Below are positions 26,341-33,833 of a stretch of 64,000 nucleotides of DNA, piece by piece; position 1 is the first letter of the stretch, and each line of letters begins with the position of its first letter. The DNA is from an uncultured Lachnospiraceae bacterium (GTDB lineage: Bacteria; Bacillota; Clostridia; Lachnospirales; Lachnospiraceae). The stretch covers positions 62,001 through 126,000 of the forward strand of contig CALGVA010000067.1 in the NCBI GenBank assembly GCA_937920345.1. Direction: 5' to 3'. Under the pieces are notes generated by a model. It had not been told where the DNA came from. It was given only the letters and a program-made list of their open reading frames with translations, and did not search any database. The translations under genes were made by a program, and so were the position numbers.

Positions 26341-26418
26341 ACAGAATGGGCGAACACCGTTGTTGTTGTTACAGTTGTTGTTGTTGATGTTGCCGGACGG
26401 GGAAACAACGGTTTTACA
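26341..26418 (-). repeat. DGR template repeat (TR)
   Basis: A 78-bp segment between avd and RT. Read on the minus strand it aligns without gaps to VR1 (26849-26926) and VR2 (27449-27526). It contains nine AAC codons arranged as one, ATC, four, TGT, four. All differences from the VRs inside the core 26345-26415 fall on TR adenines. It ends in the GGTGTTCGCCCATT segment that serves as the initiation region. Confidence 0.96.
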
Positions 26419-26437
26419 CGATGTACAACCCAAATTA

Positions 26438-26809
26438 CTAACGCTGTCTGTCCTTACTTCTCCATGCGATAACCATATGCTTTATATCCGATACCATCTT
26501 TGACCAATACTCCATGCTCTTATCGTTGATGATATTCAGCTTATATGACAGCTCTATGTAGAAAAGCAGTTCATCGCAGTATGTGATAGCACTTGTCTGT
26601 AACTCCAACCTATCACGCTTATAGTCTTTCAGATCAGTCCGGTTCGCCTCCATAAGCGCCTCATAAATATTCAGGCTCTTGATCTGCATCCTATCTACCA
26701 GCGAAAATCTGTACTTTTTCGGATAGCGGTTGCAGTTGGATGTTACCCTAAGCGTATGCTCCGCCAGATCCTTTGCTTTAAGAATTACCTTAAGTTCTGT
26801 CTCTGCCAT
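26438..26809 (-). CDS. avd: Avd-like accessory variability determinant of the DGR
   Basis: 123 residues, basic, predicted four-helix bundle. It has the family-typical 'NRYPKKYRFSLVDRMQIKSLNIYEALMEAN' pattern (a PKK..R...L.DR motif before helix 2) and a later helix pair (CDELLFYIELSYKLNIIN, WSKMVSDIKHMVIAW). In the Bordetella DGR, Avd forms a pentameric ring that binds RT and template RNA and is needed for mutagenic retrohoming. The ATG abuts the stop of target 1 (TAAATG), and the TR begins 20 bases after the stop. Confidence 0.92.
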   Translation of the reverse strand: MAETELKVILKAKDLAEHTLRVTSNCNRYPKKYRFSLVDRMQIKSLNIYEALMEANRTDLKDYKRDRLELQTSAITYCDELLFYIELSYKLNIINDKSMEYWSKMVSDIKHMVIAWRSKDRQR

Positions 26810-27406
26810 TTACTTATCCTTGGATTCAAAGATTGCAGATGATAAGATACAAAATGGGCGAACACCGTTGTCGATGAAACAGAGGCCGTCGTAGATGATG
26901 CCGGACGGGGAAACAACGGTATTACACTTTTTATCATCATTGCAAGCTGTGCTCCACGGAGTAAGCAGCCACCACCAATAATCATCTGTATTGGGAAGCA
27001 GGCTTCTATACTTCCTGTATTCATCTACCGTCAAGAGTGAAACACTATCCGTACAGGTTCCGTACTCTGTCTGTCCATCCAACGAGATAAGATTTCTCCC
27101 AAACGGTACAATATTATCTACTCCGACTTCATTGGCAATTGTATCAGCCAGTTCATACAACTCTCTTCTCAGCTTTGATTCTGCCCAATTATTGCTACTG
27201 CTGTCAAATTGATCATTCTTCCATGGTTCAACTGCATGGCACATATATCCCTGCTCTGTGATATCGAGGATTTTCCATGTCAGTCCCGCCAACTGGAACA
27301 CATCACCTATTCCAAGACTTTTCCTGATCTTTGTCTGCTTTTCTCTCGTCAGATCATCAACCTTTTTCTCTAATGCTTCAATCCTATCTACAAGACTCTT
27401 TCCCAC
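26810..27406 (-). CDS. DGR variable protein 1 (DUF6273/C-type-lectin-like)
   Basis: 198 residues. Residues 1-30 form a short coiled coil (LVDRIEALEKKVDDLTREKQ). From about 33 (GDVFQLAGLTWKILDITEQG) to the end is a DUF6273-type, C-type-lectin/formylglycine-enzyme-like fold with WWWLLTPWS and the closing VVSPSG...GVRPFCIL. The variable repeat codes for the stretch between SPSG and GVRPF, which is IIYDGLCFIDN here. There is no signal peptide or membrane segment. The stop touches the avd start. The surface loop is the expected ligand-contact face; the ligand is unknown. Confidence 0.93.
   Translation of the reverse strand: MGKSLVDRIEALEKKVDDLTREKQTKIRKSLGIGDVFQLAGLTWKILDITEQGYMCHAVEPWKNDQFDSSSNNWAESKLRRELYELADTIANEVGVDNIVPFGRNLISLDGQTEYGTCTDSVSLLTVDEYRKYRSLLPNTDDYWWWLLTPWSTACNDDKKCNTVVSPSGIIYDGLCFIDNGVRPFCILSSAIFESKDK
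26849..26926 (-). repeat. DGR variable repeat 1 (VR1) in target 1
   Basis: Matches the TR over 78 bp. Inside the core, 12 positions differ and all are TR adenines (to T, G or C on the coding strand). Next to the 3' end, VR has TTT where TR has TTC and ATC where TR has GTC, the usual IMH versus IMH* difference. Confidence 0.95.
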
Positions 27407-27409
27407 GCC

Positions 27410-28039
27410 TTACTCTCCTTTCGATACAAAGATATTAGATTTTAAGATACAAAATGGGCGAACACCGTAGTAGTCGTAACAGCAGTTGCCGCTGATGAAG
27501 CCGGACGGGGAAACAACGGCGATTGAATACTTCCATCCGCGCTTCTCCATGCTCCATGGTGTGCATGTCCAATACCAATCAGGCAGATCCTCTTTCACCA
27601 GCAGATCGTTAAATTCTCTTGCTTCATCAAATGTCAGCGGTCTTACCTTACACTTACATGTACCGAAATCTCTCTGCATATCCACCGTTGTAAGATCAAC
27701 TTCATGCTCAACAATGTTGTCAGCGTCGAAATCTGCCTCTATTACCGGAAGTAAGATTTCTTCAATTCGCGCTTTCAAATTGGATTCCGCATAATTTGTC
27801 GTCTCATGATCGAACACTACATTCTCTGCCATTAAGTCAGCCGATATAATCATGGTCAGTTCCTCAGACGGAATCTGCTTCAGTACGATATATTCGTTAC
27901 CTGCGTTTCCGATGATCCGCTGACCTCTTTCTGCTGTGCAGAGCTGGATCGTATTCTCTTTTTCCTCTTCTTCCAGTTTTTTCCGAAGCGCAATAGCTGC
28001 CTCCTCCATCTTTCTTGCTTCCTTTAATGCTTTACTCAT
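27410..28039 (-). CDS. DGR variable protein 2 (DUF6273/C-type-lectin-like)
   Basis: 209 residues. The N-terminal coiled coil of about 30 residues (ARKMEEAAIALRKKLEEEEK) is unlike that of target 1. A DUF6273-like domain follows (YIVLKQIPSEELTMIISADL, DWYWTCTPWS) and ends with VVSPSG...GVRPFCILKSNIF. The variable segment reads FISGNCCYDYY. No export signal. ATG at 28039 follows AGGAGG. It is the first gene of the DGR operon, 3 bases before target 1, behind the promoter/operator at 28058-28115. Both targets end with nearly the same 14 residues, as expected if that region must keep the homing signal. Confidence 0.93.
   Translation of the reverse strand: MSKALKEARKMEEAAIALRKKLEEEEKENTIQLCTAERGQRIIGNAGNEYIVLKQIPSEELTMIISADLMAENVVFDHETTNYAESNLKARIEEILLPVIEADFDADNIVEHEVDLTTVDMQRDFGTCKCKVRPLTFDEAREFNDLLVKEDLPDWYWTCTPWSMEKRGWKYSIAVVSPSGFISGNCCYDYYGVRPFCILKSNIFVSKGE
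27449..27526 (-). repeat. DGR variable repeat 2 (VR2) in target 2
   Basis: Aligns with TR 26341-26418. Fourteen core differences, all at TR adenines; TR C, G and T are unchanged through the core. The 3' flank matches VR1 rather than TR. Confidence 0.95.
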
Positions 28040-28057
28040 TCTTAAATCCTCCTTTTA

Positions 28058-28115
28058 TTACCGTTTGGTAAGTTATTTTGTATCTTCATCTTATCTTTCC
28101 GGTCTGGGAAGTCAA
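28058..28115 (-). promoter_or_regulatory. Promoter and operator of the DGR operon (cassette A)
   Basis: TTGACT (28110-28115), 16 bases, TAAGAT (28088-28093), then the palindrome TTACC-N4-GGTAA (28058-28071) just downstream of the start site. The whole 75-bp block is nearly identical to 36176-36250. Confidence 0.75.
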
Positions 28116-28191
28116 ACGGTTTTTTGATTTTTTTTAATTTTAATCCATACCATCATGCAGCTTTTCAGACTTTTCAATTTTCTTACTTATT

Positions 28192-28431
28192 TTATAGCTG
28201 TGCCATTACCATCTGGCCATTTTCTGATTCTACAAATTCGTCCAGTGGTTTCCCCGCTCCAACCGTTATGACTAAAAACGGATTCTGAATATCCTTGTCC
28301 TTACTTACACAGCATATTTCATTTACTGGATACATTCTCCTACTAAACTCATCATGGTTACATATCAAAATGGAAATGTTCACATTCTCATCAAATTCAG
28401 AAAAATATTCGATTAACTCCTTAGTTTTCAT
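28192..28431 (-). CDS. Hypothetical phage protein (79 aa)
   Basis: Small acidic soluble protein (KELIEYFSEFDENVNISILI...NPFLVITVGAGKPLDEF). Its ATG overlaps the last codons of the YopX-like gene upstream (stop at 28428). No family recognised. It is the last gene before the DGR promoter. Confidence 0.65.
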   Translation of the reverse strand: MKTKELIEYFSEFDENVNISILICNHDEFSRRMYPVNEICCVSKDKDIQNPFLVITVGAGKPLDEFVESENGQMVMAQL

Positions 28432-28841
28432 ACCTCATCCCTCTCTGCAAGTTTTTCATTGGTACTTAGTAGTTCCGGATTATCAAAAATGTTGCCGATA
28501 ACTTCAAAACATTCACTTTCATAGCTTTCAAGCACATAATTTGAACGTTTTCCTTTAAGGAAATAGTTACATCCTCTAAGCAAAAAAACAGCTATATCAT
28601 TTTCGCATTTCGGAAGTCTAACAATATCCCCCTCAAAAATCTTCCTGCCGTTCTTGTCGGTCAATCCGGTGTACTGGCAGATGGTTTCTGGATATACAGA
28701 ATAAATAAAGCTTTTTTCCGTATCGATAATTGCATGTTCAGGATTACCATCATCACATATTCCATCTGGGTAATACACATAATAGCCTTGTACTAACTTT
28801 CCGCTGTGAATACCTTTGCCTCTGAATAAAAAATCTCTCAT
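28428..28841 (-). CDS. YopX-like phage protein (137 aa)
   Basis: Matches the YopX family pattern: MRDFLFRGKGIHSGKLVQGYYVYY at the start, ETICQYTGLTDKNGRKIFEGDIV in the middle, and EVIGNIFDNPELL near the end. YopX is named after a Bacillus SPbeta gene; its function is unknown. The GNIFDNPELL tail also appears in the 113-residue protein at 37033-37374, suggesting module exchange inside this phage. It lies 20 bases after the ssb gene. Confidence 0.85.
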   Translation of the reverse strand: MRDFLFRGKGIHSGKLVQGYYVYYPDGICDDGNPEHAIIDTEKSFIYSVYPETICQYTGLTDKNGRKIFEGDIVRLPKCENDIAVFLLRGCNYFLKGKRSNYVLESYESECFEVIGNIFDNPELLSTNEKLAERDEV

Positions 28842-28861
28842 TTACTCTTTCCTCACATTCT

Positions 28862-29293
28862 CTAATTAAATGGTAAGTCTTCGTCGATTCCATCAGGAAT
28901 GTTCATAAATCCATCTGCTCCTGTTGTCTGCTCCGAATTATAACAACCTCCGCTACCTTCCTGAGACTTTTTGCTCTCAGCAAATTCCTGCTCCTCAACA
29001 ATAACATCTGTTGTGTATACTTTAATGCCTTCTTTATTTGTATAACTTCCAGTCTGAATACGACCTACAATGGCAATCTTAATTCCTTGATGCAGGTACA
29101 TATCTGCAAACTCTCCATTTTTTCCGAATGCAACGCAACTAATAAAATCAGCACTCTGCTCCCCTTCTCCGCCCGATCTTTTCTTCCTATCTACTGCCAG
29201 CGTATATCTTGCAATAGCCATCGGTTCAGCCGCCTGTGAATATCGTACTTCTGGGTCTCTTGTCAGACGACCCATCAGAATAACCTTATTCAT
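28862..29293 (-). CDS. ssb: Single-stranded DNA-binding protein
   Basis: 143 residues. OB-fold (MNKVILMGRLTRDPEVRYS at the start, ADFISCVAFGKNGEFADMYLHQG, VGRIQTGSYTNKEGIKVYTTDV), then a Gly/Ser linker and the acidic C-terminal tip DEDLPFN that recruits partner proteins. It coats single-stranded DNA in phage replication or recombination. Intact. It is the only clear DNA-replication protein in the window; no initiator or helicase is near it. Confidence 0.95.
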   Translation of the reverse strand: MNKVILMGRLTRDPEVRYSQAAEPMAIARYTLAVDRKKRSGGEGEQSADFISCVAFGKNGEFADMYLHQGIKIAIVGRIQTGSYTNKEGIKVYTTDVIVEEQEFAESKKSQEGSGGCYNSEQTTGADGFMNIPDGIDEDLPFN

Positions 29294-29363
29294 TTGAAAC
29301 CTCCGTTTCTCTCAAATATTGGCGAAACATCATCTACAAACCATACTTCTTATCTTTACTCAA

Positions 29364-29426
29364 CTGCAACTCTAAATCCTACCTCCATATTGCTTTAATC
29401 ATCTTAACCACCGCTTTTGAGAACTT
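29364..29426 (-). CDS. Possible 20-residue basic peptide between DUF5131 and ssb
   Basis: ATG near 29426 opens MKYAIKFSKAVVKMIKAIWR, a basic amphipathic sequence. The only other content of the 144-base gap 29294-29437 is a short open frame of about 11 codons. It may be chance; no family recognised. Confidence 0.25.
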
Positions 29427-29437
29427 AATTGCGTACT

Positions 29438-30262
29438 TCATGCCTCATTCCCCCCTTTCTGAAGCTGTGCCGGAAATTCTTGAATCAACGGCTCTTTCCA
29501 GATATCTTCCAAACTAGACTTCATAAAAATAGGGATACCATACTTCCGGCACTCTCTAACCAGATTTTCAATCCAGCTTCTATCAGGAACAACCCTGCCC
29601 TTCCGATTTCCAGTCTCAGCACCGACTATAACCCATTCTGGTTTTGCCGCATCTACATTCATAGCGCCAAGATTCTCCAGTATCGGCTCTACACTCAGGA
29701 ACCAGTGGAACTTCTTTTTCTCAAACCACGTATAGGTATCTGTCAACTTTGTAACGCTACATCCAAACCAGAAGTTGTCAGCCCACGGCAATCTTCTTTC
29801 TCTTTCCAGTTCTATATACCGCCTCGGATATTTTGTCAGAAACAAATAATTATGCTGTGGTGCTTTCTCACAAGCCTTAAATACTTCCTCAATCCAACTA
29901 TCCGGCACCCATGAGCCAAACAAATCAGCCATAGAGCATACGAAAATATTTCTGCCTTTCTTGCTTATGTAGTCGTTTAGGCGGTAGCGGTGGAATGTGG
30001 GTATAAAATCGTATGGATAAGGAGCTTTCTGCCACTTTCCAGAAAATATGGTCTGCCCATCTCTAAATACTTTCAGTGGTTCATATAACTCCCTTACATC
30101 GCTTTCATTTTTTAGGATTTCATCATGGTGTATATCTCCGTCAGAATCATTCCAACCGCCAAATCTCTTTGCAATACCTCTTGCATAGCAGTATTCGCAG
30201 CCATGCAAGCACCCTGTTACCGGATTCCATGTGCTGTCACACCAATCTATTTTTGTTCTGTC
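29438..30262 (-). CDS. Phage Gp37/Gp68 family protein (DUF5131), radical-SAM-like
   Basis: 274 residues. The start MDRTKIDWCDSTWNPVTGC is the family signature. Cys19, Cys23 and Cys26 make a CX3CX2C motif like the radical SAM [4Fe-4S] site. The later segments MADLFGSWVPDSW, YLFLTKYP and EWVIVGAETGNRKGR are also typical of the family. Function not established. An in-frame ATG lies at 30295, but the family starts at MDRTKIDW. It overlaps nothing and is followed by the ssb gene. Confidence 0.85.
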   Translation of the reverse strand, partial: DRTKIDWCDSTWNPVTGCLHGCEYCYARGIAKRFGGWNDSDGDIHHDEILKNESDVRELYEPLKVFRDGQTIFSGKWQKAPYPYDFIPTFHRYRLNDYISKKGRNIFVCSMADLFGSWVPDSWIEEVFKACEKAPQHNYLFLTKYPRRYIELERERRLPWADNFWFGCSVTKLTDTYTWFEKKKFHWFLSVEPILENLGAMNVDAAKPEWVIVGAETGNRKGRVVPDRSWIENLVRECRKYGIPIFMKSSLEDIWKEPLIQEFPAQLQKGGNEA

Positions 30263-30291
30263 CATGGCTACCCCCTTCTCTTTATTTACAC

Positions 30292-31191
30292 TCAAGCTAT
30301 TTCCAATGTTCCGCCGTCTCTCCTGTATCTGTAAACTGATGTACTAAGAACTTCTTCCGGGCTCACATACTGCTCATTTGTGGCTATAACCGTGTTTCTG
30401 AAATATTCTATATCATCATTTTCACCTGCCGAAATTACCAACACTTCATTAATTGATGATGGAAAAACAATCAGATCAGACTGCAACTTTTGAGCCAGCT
30501 CCCCTAAAACTTCCGGTTCTGCTAATACTGACGCGCCATATTGCTTCCTTCTGTTCGAGATTATATAGATCAGCGGATACTCTATTCCCTCAAACGAGGT
30601 CTCACACATGCCGCATTTCTCACATACACTCTTTATTAGTGAATCCATCGTATCTATACAATATGGATTCTGCTGCTTTACATATTGTTTTGCTGCCATA
30701 TCCAGTTCCTGAAGCGAAATATCCCATTTCTTGGCGGCGCCGTTCGTAACAACCAAACTCATCATATTGTCATCGTTCAATTCAATCACATATCTGTATA
30801 TGATCGCTATGTCCAGAAGTCCCTTGTGCGGCGCATTTTTCAACAGTTCCACGTTCCGCTCCCTTGATACCGCCTGCGGCATGATCTTTCGGAGTATCTG
30901 CTCCTTTGCCATGTTGTTTGCATCAACTTTCGGGGCCTTTTCATGATTCTCTATGTACGTGTTGAAAATTTCATCAACCATCTCTTTCACAAACATCTCT
31001 GTCGTCTTTGCTTCAAGTTCATCTAATATATCTTTGAAGTAGATGATCACCCCTATGTTCTCAGGCTGCTGCCGGATCACGACTCCTTCCTGAATCTGGT
31101 TGTTTGTCTTGGTAGACCGATGCAGATCCACCTCATAACCATCTCCAAACCGTTTCCTTAATGCCTCCAAAATTTCTGTTTCGTATTTCAT
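30292..31191 (-). CDS. DUF5688 family protein (299 aa)
   Basis: Soluble protein with the DUF5688 layout: an N-terminal module with VVIRQQPENIGVIIYFKDIL, then a long helical segment, a zinc-like CEKCGMCETSF patch, and EYPLIYIISNRRKQYGASVL...EVLVISAGEND. Such proteins are frequent in Lachnospiraceae chromosomes and phages; the function is unknown. It lies in the accessory block between the DUF5131 gene and a zinc-ribbon gene. Confidence 0.8.
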   Translation of the reverse strand: MKYETEILEALRKRFGDGYEVDLHRSTKTNNQIQEGVVIRQQPENIGVIIYFKDILDELEAKTTEMFVKEMVDEIFNTYIENHEKAPKVDANNMAKEQILRKIMPQAVSRERNVELLKNAPHKGLLDIAIIYRYVIELNDDNMMSLVVTNGAAKKWDISLQELDMAAKQYVKQQNPYCIDTMDSLIKSVCEKCGMCETSFEGIEYPLIYIISNRRKQYGASVLAEPEVLGELAQKLQSDLIVFPSSINEVLVISAGENDDIEYFRNTVIATNEQYVSPEEVLSTSVYRYRRDGGTLEIA

Positions 31192-31242
31192 TTCATACTC
31201 CTTCCTATCGCTCTTCCGACATATACTTTTCCTGTTCTAAAC

Positions 31243-31611
31243 TTAATAGTCATCTTCTATCTGCTCGTCTGCCTCCGTATAATACTCGCCGTCATACCCC
31301 CTTTCCATCAATTTAATGTAACAATCATTGCAAACCCGTCTCATCGATATTCCGTGACAATCCTTCGTAAAAGTCATGTCCATTTTTGCAACTTTCTTTT
31401 CGCACTCAGGACAAATCCTTGCTTCAACCCCAAACTCTCCGCCATTCTGATGGTGCTTCTCTATCTCGTTCCACTCATATTCGTAAAACTGTGACTCTGT
31501 TCCGTCGCTATAGAGAAAGAAACACCCAATACTATCAAGATAATGCTTTTCGTGAGCCTCTTTGACCTCTTCCCACGACAGCTTCAATATTCCATCCCAT
31601 TCGTACCCCAT
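31243..31611 (-). CDS. Small zinc-ribbon-like protein (122 aa)
   Basis: Two CxxC pairs (ARICPECEKKV and RVCNDCYIKL) separated by about 30 residues suggest a zinc-binding ribbon in the C-terminal half. The N-terminal half is acidic (ILKLSWEEVKEAHEKHYLDS). The ATG at 31611 was used because it directly follows the DUF2786 stop (31613). Not assigned to a family. Confidence 0.7.
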   Translation of the reverse strand: MGYEWDGILKLSWEEVKEAHEKHYLDSIGCFFLYSDGTESQFYEYEWNEIEKHHQNGGEFGVEARICPECEKKVAKMDMTFTKDCHGISMRRVCNDCYIKLMERGYDGEYYTEADEQIEDDY

Positions 31612-31612
31612 T

Positions 31613-32293
31613 TCACGCCTCCTGTAATCTTTTCTCAGGACTGAAATTCTTCCCGTCCTGTCGCCCCAAATAGTATGCAGATTTGGATATATTATCTGCA
31701 GCCTTAGATTCAAACGACTTATGAGCAAGATGTGACGATGCCTCTTCAACCTCTTTAGGCATTACCATCACCAATCCCCACTCCTGATGTTCCTGCTTCT
31801 GCGTATAGAATACGCTTTTAATTCCTCTGGTAAATCCGAATCCATAGCTGTCAAGCATAGTCTTTATATAGTCACCAGAATAACCGTAATCATTCATTTC
31901 CTTCTTAAGTTTCTTTTCTCCCGCAAGAATGCAATCAACCGCATACTTAAATATTGCAATGCAGATTTCTATATCATCTTCAAGACCTATAAATCCGATT
32001 CTCTGTGTCTGTTCTCCCCACCTATGATTGCGATATGCCTTGCAACAATAGTTCTCACCGATAATGGCGGACAATTCAACGACCCACGGATTTCTGCGTT
32101 TGCTACAGGTTATATCCGTCATGACGTTCTTTACTTCCTGCTTTTCAACATCTACGATATCCAGTTCTGAAATCTTATGTTCTGCCATCAACTGCTTCGC
32201 TTTCAGCAATGCTGCTTTTGCTTCATGCTCATTCGAGCTTTCCGCCAACGCCAACAACTTTCTGATTTTCTCTTTGTAATCCTGTTCCGCCAT
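31613..32293 (-). CDS. DUF2786 family protein (226 aa)
   Basis: The N-terminal 40 residues are the DUF2786 motif (KIRKLLALAESSNEHEAKAALLKAK with AEHKIS). A longer alpha/beta domain follows, containing GFIGLEDDIEICIAIFKYAVD. Found in phages and mobile elements; role unknown. ATG at 32293 with GGAGG upstream. A half-conserved operator-like site lies at 32396-32409. Confidence 0.83.
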   Translation of the reverse strand: MAEQDYKEKIRKLLALAESSNEHEAKAALLKAKQLMAEHKISELDIVDVEKQEVKNVMTDITCSKRRNPWVVELSAIIGENYCCKAYRNHRWGEQTQRIGFIGLEDDIEICIAIFKYAVDCILAGEKKLKKEMNDYGYSGDYIKTMLDSYGFGFTRGIKSVFYTQKQEHQEWGLVMVMPKEVEEASSHLAHKSFESKAADNISKSAYYLGRQDGKNFSPEKRLQEA

Positions 32294-32419
32294 GTCTTTT
32301 CCTCCTTAAAAAACTGCATTTTCCCATACTTTCAGTGAAATTTCCCCTGCTTTACAAAGGGAATCAGTGTAGCAGGACCATTCAAACCTCTGTTCCTACT
32401 ATTTGGTAACTTCTATATC

Positions 32420-32632
32420 TTATATTTCTCTAATACTTTCAATGGTGATTGTTCTCTCCGTTCCGCCAAGTCTGATGATATATTCAGCATCCGTTTCCTT
32501 GCTTGCACAAGATATATATTCTGTAGTTGCTTCGTATATTTCAAAATTTCTTTCTTCAATTTCTTCAGTTAAATCCTCCAATCTTCCGTACCAATCATTC
32601 TTTAATTCCTCAAGTTTTAATATCTCGTTCAT
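32420..32632 (-). CDS. Hypothetical acidic protein (70 aa)
   Basis: Helical N-terminus rich in Glu/Leu (ILKLEELKNDWYGRLEDLTEEIEER), then a short beta segment (AEYIIRLGGTERTITIESI). First gene after promoter cassette B. No family recognised. Confidence 0.65.
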   Translation of the reverse strand: MNEILKLEELKNDWYGRLEDLTEEIEERNFEIYEATTEYISCASKETDAEYIIRLGGTERTITIESIREI

Positions 32633-32646
32633 GTTTTCCTCCGTTC

Positions 32647-32704
32647 TTACTATATGGTATGTTTTATCTTGACTTCATCTTATCGTTCCCACATCTAGTG
32701 TCAA
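32647..32704 (-). promoter_or_regulatory. Promoter and degenerate operator (cassette B)
   Basis: TTGACA (32699-32704), 16 bases, TAAGAT (32677-32682), then an imperfect palindrome ATACC-N4-AGTAA (32647-32660). Same arrangement as cassettes A and C, upstream of the 70-residue gene. Confidence 0.68.
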
Positions 32705-32725
32705 ACGGTTTTTTGATTTTTATTT

Positions 32726-33442
32726 TTAATCCATGCCATCATAGAAATTTTCAGATATTTCGATAGCCTCTTCTGGCAAATCATGAATGGCTCTCGCTAT
32801 CTTCATCTTTGTTTCCTTACATGGGAAATATCCATATCTTGCGTATCGTATCATCCGTTCAAACGTACTCATTGGGTACGGAATTTGATCGTCAATAACA
32901 AGCCTATGAAGGTGCAGATGTTCAAAAAACTTATCATCCATCAGAACCATGTACTCAATATGTGTGTTCGAAGACTTCCGCTCTTTTTCCATGCCAAATG
33001 CTTCTGCTTCAAAATCCCATGGATCTATGTCTTCAATAGGACCATCCAACACTTCTTCCTTGAAATACGCAAACTTCGTTATTGTAAAATCAAAATGGCT
33101 TATAATCTCCTCCGGTTTCCCGAATATCTTGCAGCACAATTCGAGGGTGATTCCTCTATCTTTGTGCTTATATGCTTTTACATTGTCATTTTGGTATAAG
33201 AATGTGTATTTTTCTTCCCTCACATCATATCCATTGTAGCCGGAGGTCATGCTATCAAACCATTGAACGGCTTCGTCGAAATCCGCTCTGCTTTCAAAAA
33301 AAATGTCCAAATCCTTCACTTCTTCTTTCTGGAATATATTCTTGAAGCATCCTCCGCAGATGAATCCCTTATGCCCAATCATGAATTCATCCAGCCATCC
33401 AAGCATCCAAAAATTCCCTCTGTCCTGCTTTATAAGAGCCAC
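32726..33442 (-). CDS. Nucleotidyltransferase-fold phage protein (238 aa)
   Basis: FICGGCFKNIF followed by VKDLDIFFESRADFDEAV has the GG...(D)hDhFF arrangement of the minimal nucleotidyltransferase fold. The C-terminal half is helical. No HEPN or antitoxin partner is adjacent. The start may be the first Met or MLGWLDEF twelve codons later. Role unknown; similar proteins are spread in phages of Firmicutes. Confidence 0.65.
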   Translation of the reverse strand: MALIKQDRGNFWMLGWLDEFMIGHKGFICGGCFKNIFQKEEVKDLDIFFESRADFDEAVQWFDSMTSGYNGYDVREEKYTFLYQNDNVKAYKHKDRGITLELCCKIFGKPEEIISHFDFTITKFAYFKEEVLDGPIEDIDPWDFEAEAFGMEKERKSSNTHIEYMVLMDDKFFEHLHLHRLVIDDQIPYPMSTFERMIRYARYGYFPCKETKMKIARAIHDLPEEAIEISENFYDGMD

Positions 33443-33472
33443 TCTTCATCCCACCTTTCCCAACACTTCTCC

Positions 33473-33709
33473 TTATATTCTCCGTTCCATGCTTTCTATG
33501 TACTGATTTCTTCTGTATATCATAACTGCATCCGTCAGCTGCCTCCCATTTACTACATTGAGAGCCATCAGCTCAGTCAATCCGAAACGCTCTTGAAGCT
33601 CAATCCTTAATTTTCGCCTCTCTCCAATGTCCTGCATACTATTATCAGGGAGACTTGTCGCTTTGTTTCTATATTTTCTTGCAATCTCAATTGTAAATTC
33701 TTCACTCAT
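33473..33709 (-). CDS. Hypothetical protein (78 aa)
   Basis: Small basic helical protein (FTIEIARKYRNKATSLPDN, LQERFGLTELMALNVVNGRQ). No recognised domain, though the second helix pair could be HTH-like. Part of the accessory gene string. Confidence 0.6.
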   Translation of the reverse strand: MSEEFTIEIARKYRNKATSLPDNSMQDIGERRKLRIELQERFGLTELMALNVVNGRQLTDAVMIYRRNQYIESMERRI

Positions 33710-33833
33710 CCGAATAATCCTCTCTCAATGGATTAGGTAATATCAACGCTGACATCTTTAATCTCCCTTCTGTGACTTCGTTATAGCCTCTGGTTTTACT
33801 TAATTCTTTCCGCTTGGTAATTTGTAAGGCTAA

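Noticed and set aside
26131..26433. Open frame over the template repeat (MGCTSCKT, then the SPSG and Asn-rich stretch)
   Set aside because: No ribosome site, and its Asn runs are just the AAC-rich TR; it overlaps the RT start in another frame.
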